Below, one piece after another: positions 62,781 through 62,804 of a DNA stretch of 62,804 nucleotides. The stretch's first letter is position 1, and each line of letters starts with the position of its first letter. Origin of the DNA: Bacteroidales bacterium. Lineage in GTDB: Bacteria; Bacteroidota; Bacteroidia; Bacteroidales; JAQXIO01. The stretch covers positions 1 to 62,804 of the forward strand of contig JAQXIO010000039.1 in assembly GCA_029007825.1 (NCBI GenBank), read 5' to 3'. The notes under the pieces are model-generated. The model saw only the letters and a program-made list of their open reading frames with translations. It was not told the DNA's origin and ran no database searches. A program made the translations under genes and the position numbers.

Positions 62781-62804
62781 GGTTTGCTTCTTTAAGGTTC
62801 GGTG

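Overview
The window is a chromosomal stretch from a member of the Bacteroidales. The signs are Bacteroidetes-type promoters (a -7 box close to TAnnTTTG, some with a TTTG box about 20 bases upstream), few Shine-Dalgarno sites, secreted proteins of Bacteroidetes families (GH92, GIN-domain lipoprotein, hybrid two-component sensor) and one protein with a C-terminal sorting domain of the type IX secretion system. That last feature points towards Porphyromonadaceae, Tannerellaceae or Dysgonomonadaceae relatives rather than Bacteroides itself; this placement is inference.

Region by region. 0-4.4 kb (minus strand): a housekeeping operon nif3 - zinc-ribbon protein - nfo, with aspS upstream. 4.5-10.8 kb: an acyltransferase, a Tat-exported six-hairpin glycosidase-like protein, tRNA-Pro(TGG), a GIN-domain lipoprotein and a small unknown protein. 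11-19.5 kb: a complete type I-C CRISPR-Cas locus (cas3-cas5-cas8c-cas7-cas4-cas1-cas2) with a very short array of three spacers, a decayed last repeat and a lone 36-base repeat of another type. 19.7-28 kb: ferredoxin-nitroreductase, peroxiredoxin, an orphan ECF sigma factor, a DUF4886 protein, a YhcH-like protein, an MscS channel and an acyl-CoA synthetase. 28.5-31.3 kb: an accessory patch with a GNAT-IbrA-IbrB operon, whose ibrA-like gene has lost its N-terminus to a -1 frameshift, and a remnant of a C39 peptidase. 31.3-35.2 kb: rhodanese lipoprotein, radical SAM enzyme overlapping a UbiA prenyltransferase, and an M48 metalloprotease. 35.4-39.1 kb: an operon of phenylacetate-CoA ligase, ACT-domain protein, a 38-residue symporter accessory peptide and a sodium/solute symporter. 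39.4-45.1 kb: six tandem genes built from two modules, an envelope lipoprotein (A) and a beta-barrel-like secreted protein (B), in the order A-B-A-B-B-B. 45.4-62.8 kb: GH92 mannosidase, an orphan Cas3 with a damaged HD nuclease site, tex, a 1169-residue HD plus Hsp90-type ATPase protein, a hybrid sensor kinase, a LacI regulator with its own operator, a small lipoprotein and a type IX secretion cargo protein.

The most unusual content is: (i) the orphan Cas3 homologue about 29 kb from the CRISPR locus with both histidines of the HH pair replaced; (ii) the large HD-Hsp90 ATPase, a stand-alone gene with the look of an uncharacterised defence or stress effector; (iii) the A/B envelope module, in which both partners carry the same small beta motif (C-terminal in A, N-terminal in B); (iv) the frameshifted GNAT-IbrA-IbrB operon beside a bacteriocin-exporter remnant; (v) a dispersed intergenic repeat of about 72 bases found five times. 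All functional assignments are from motifs read by eye; no database search was run.
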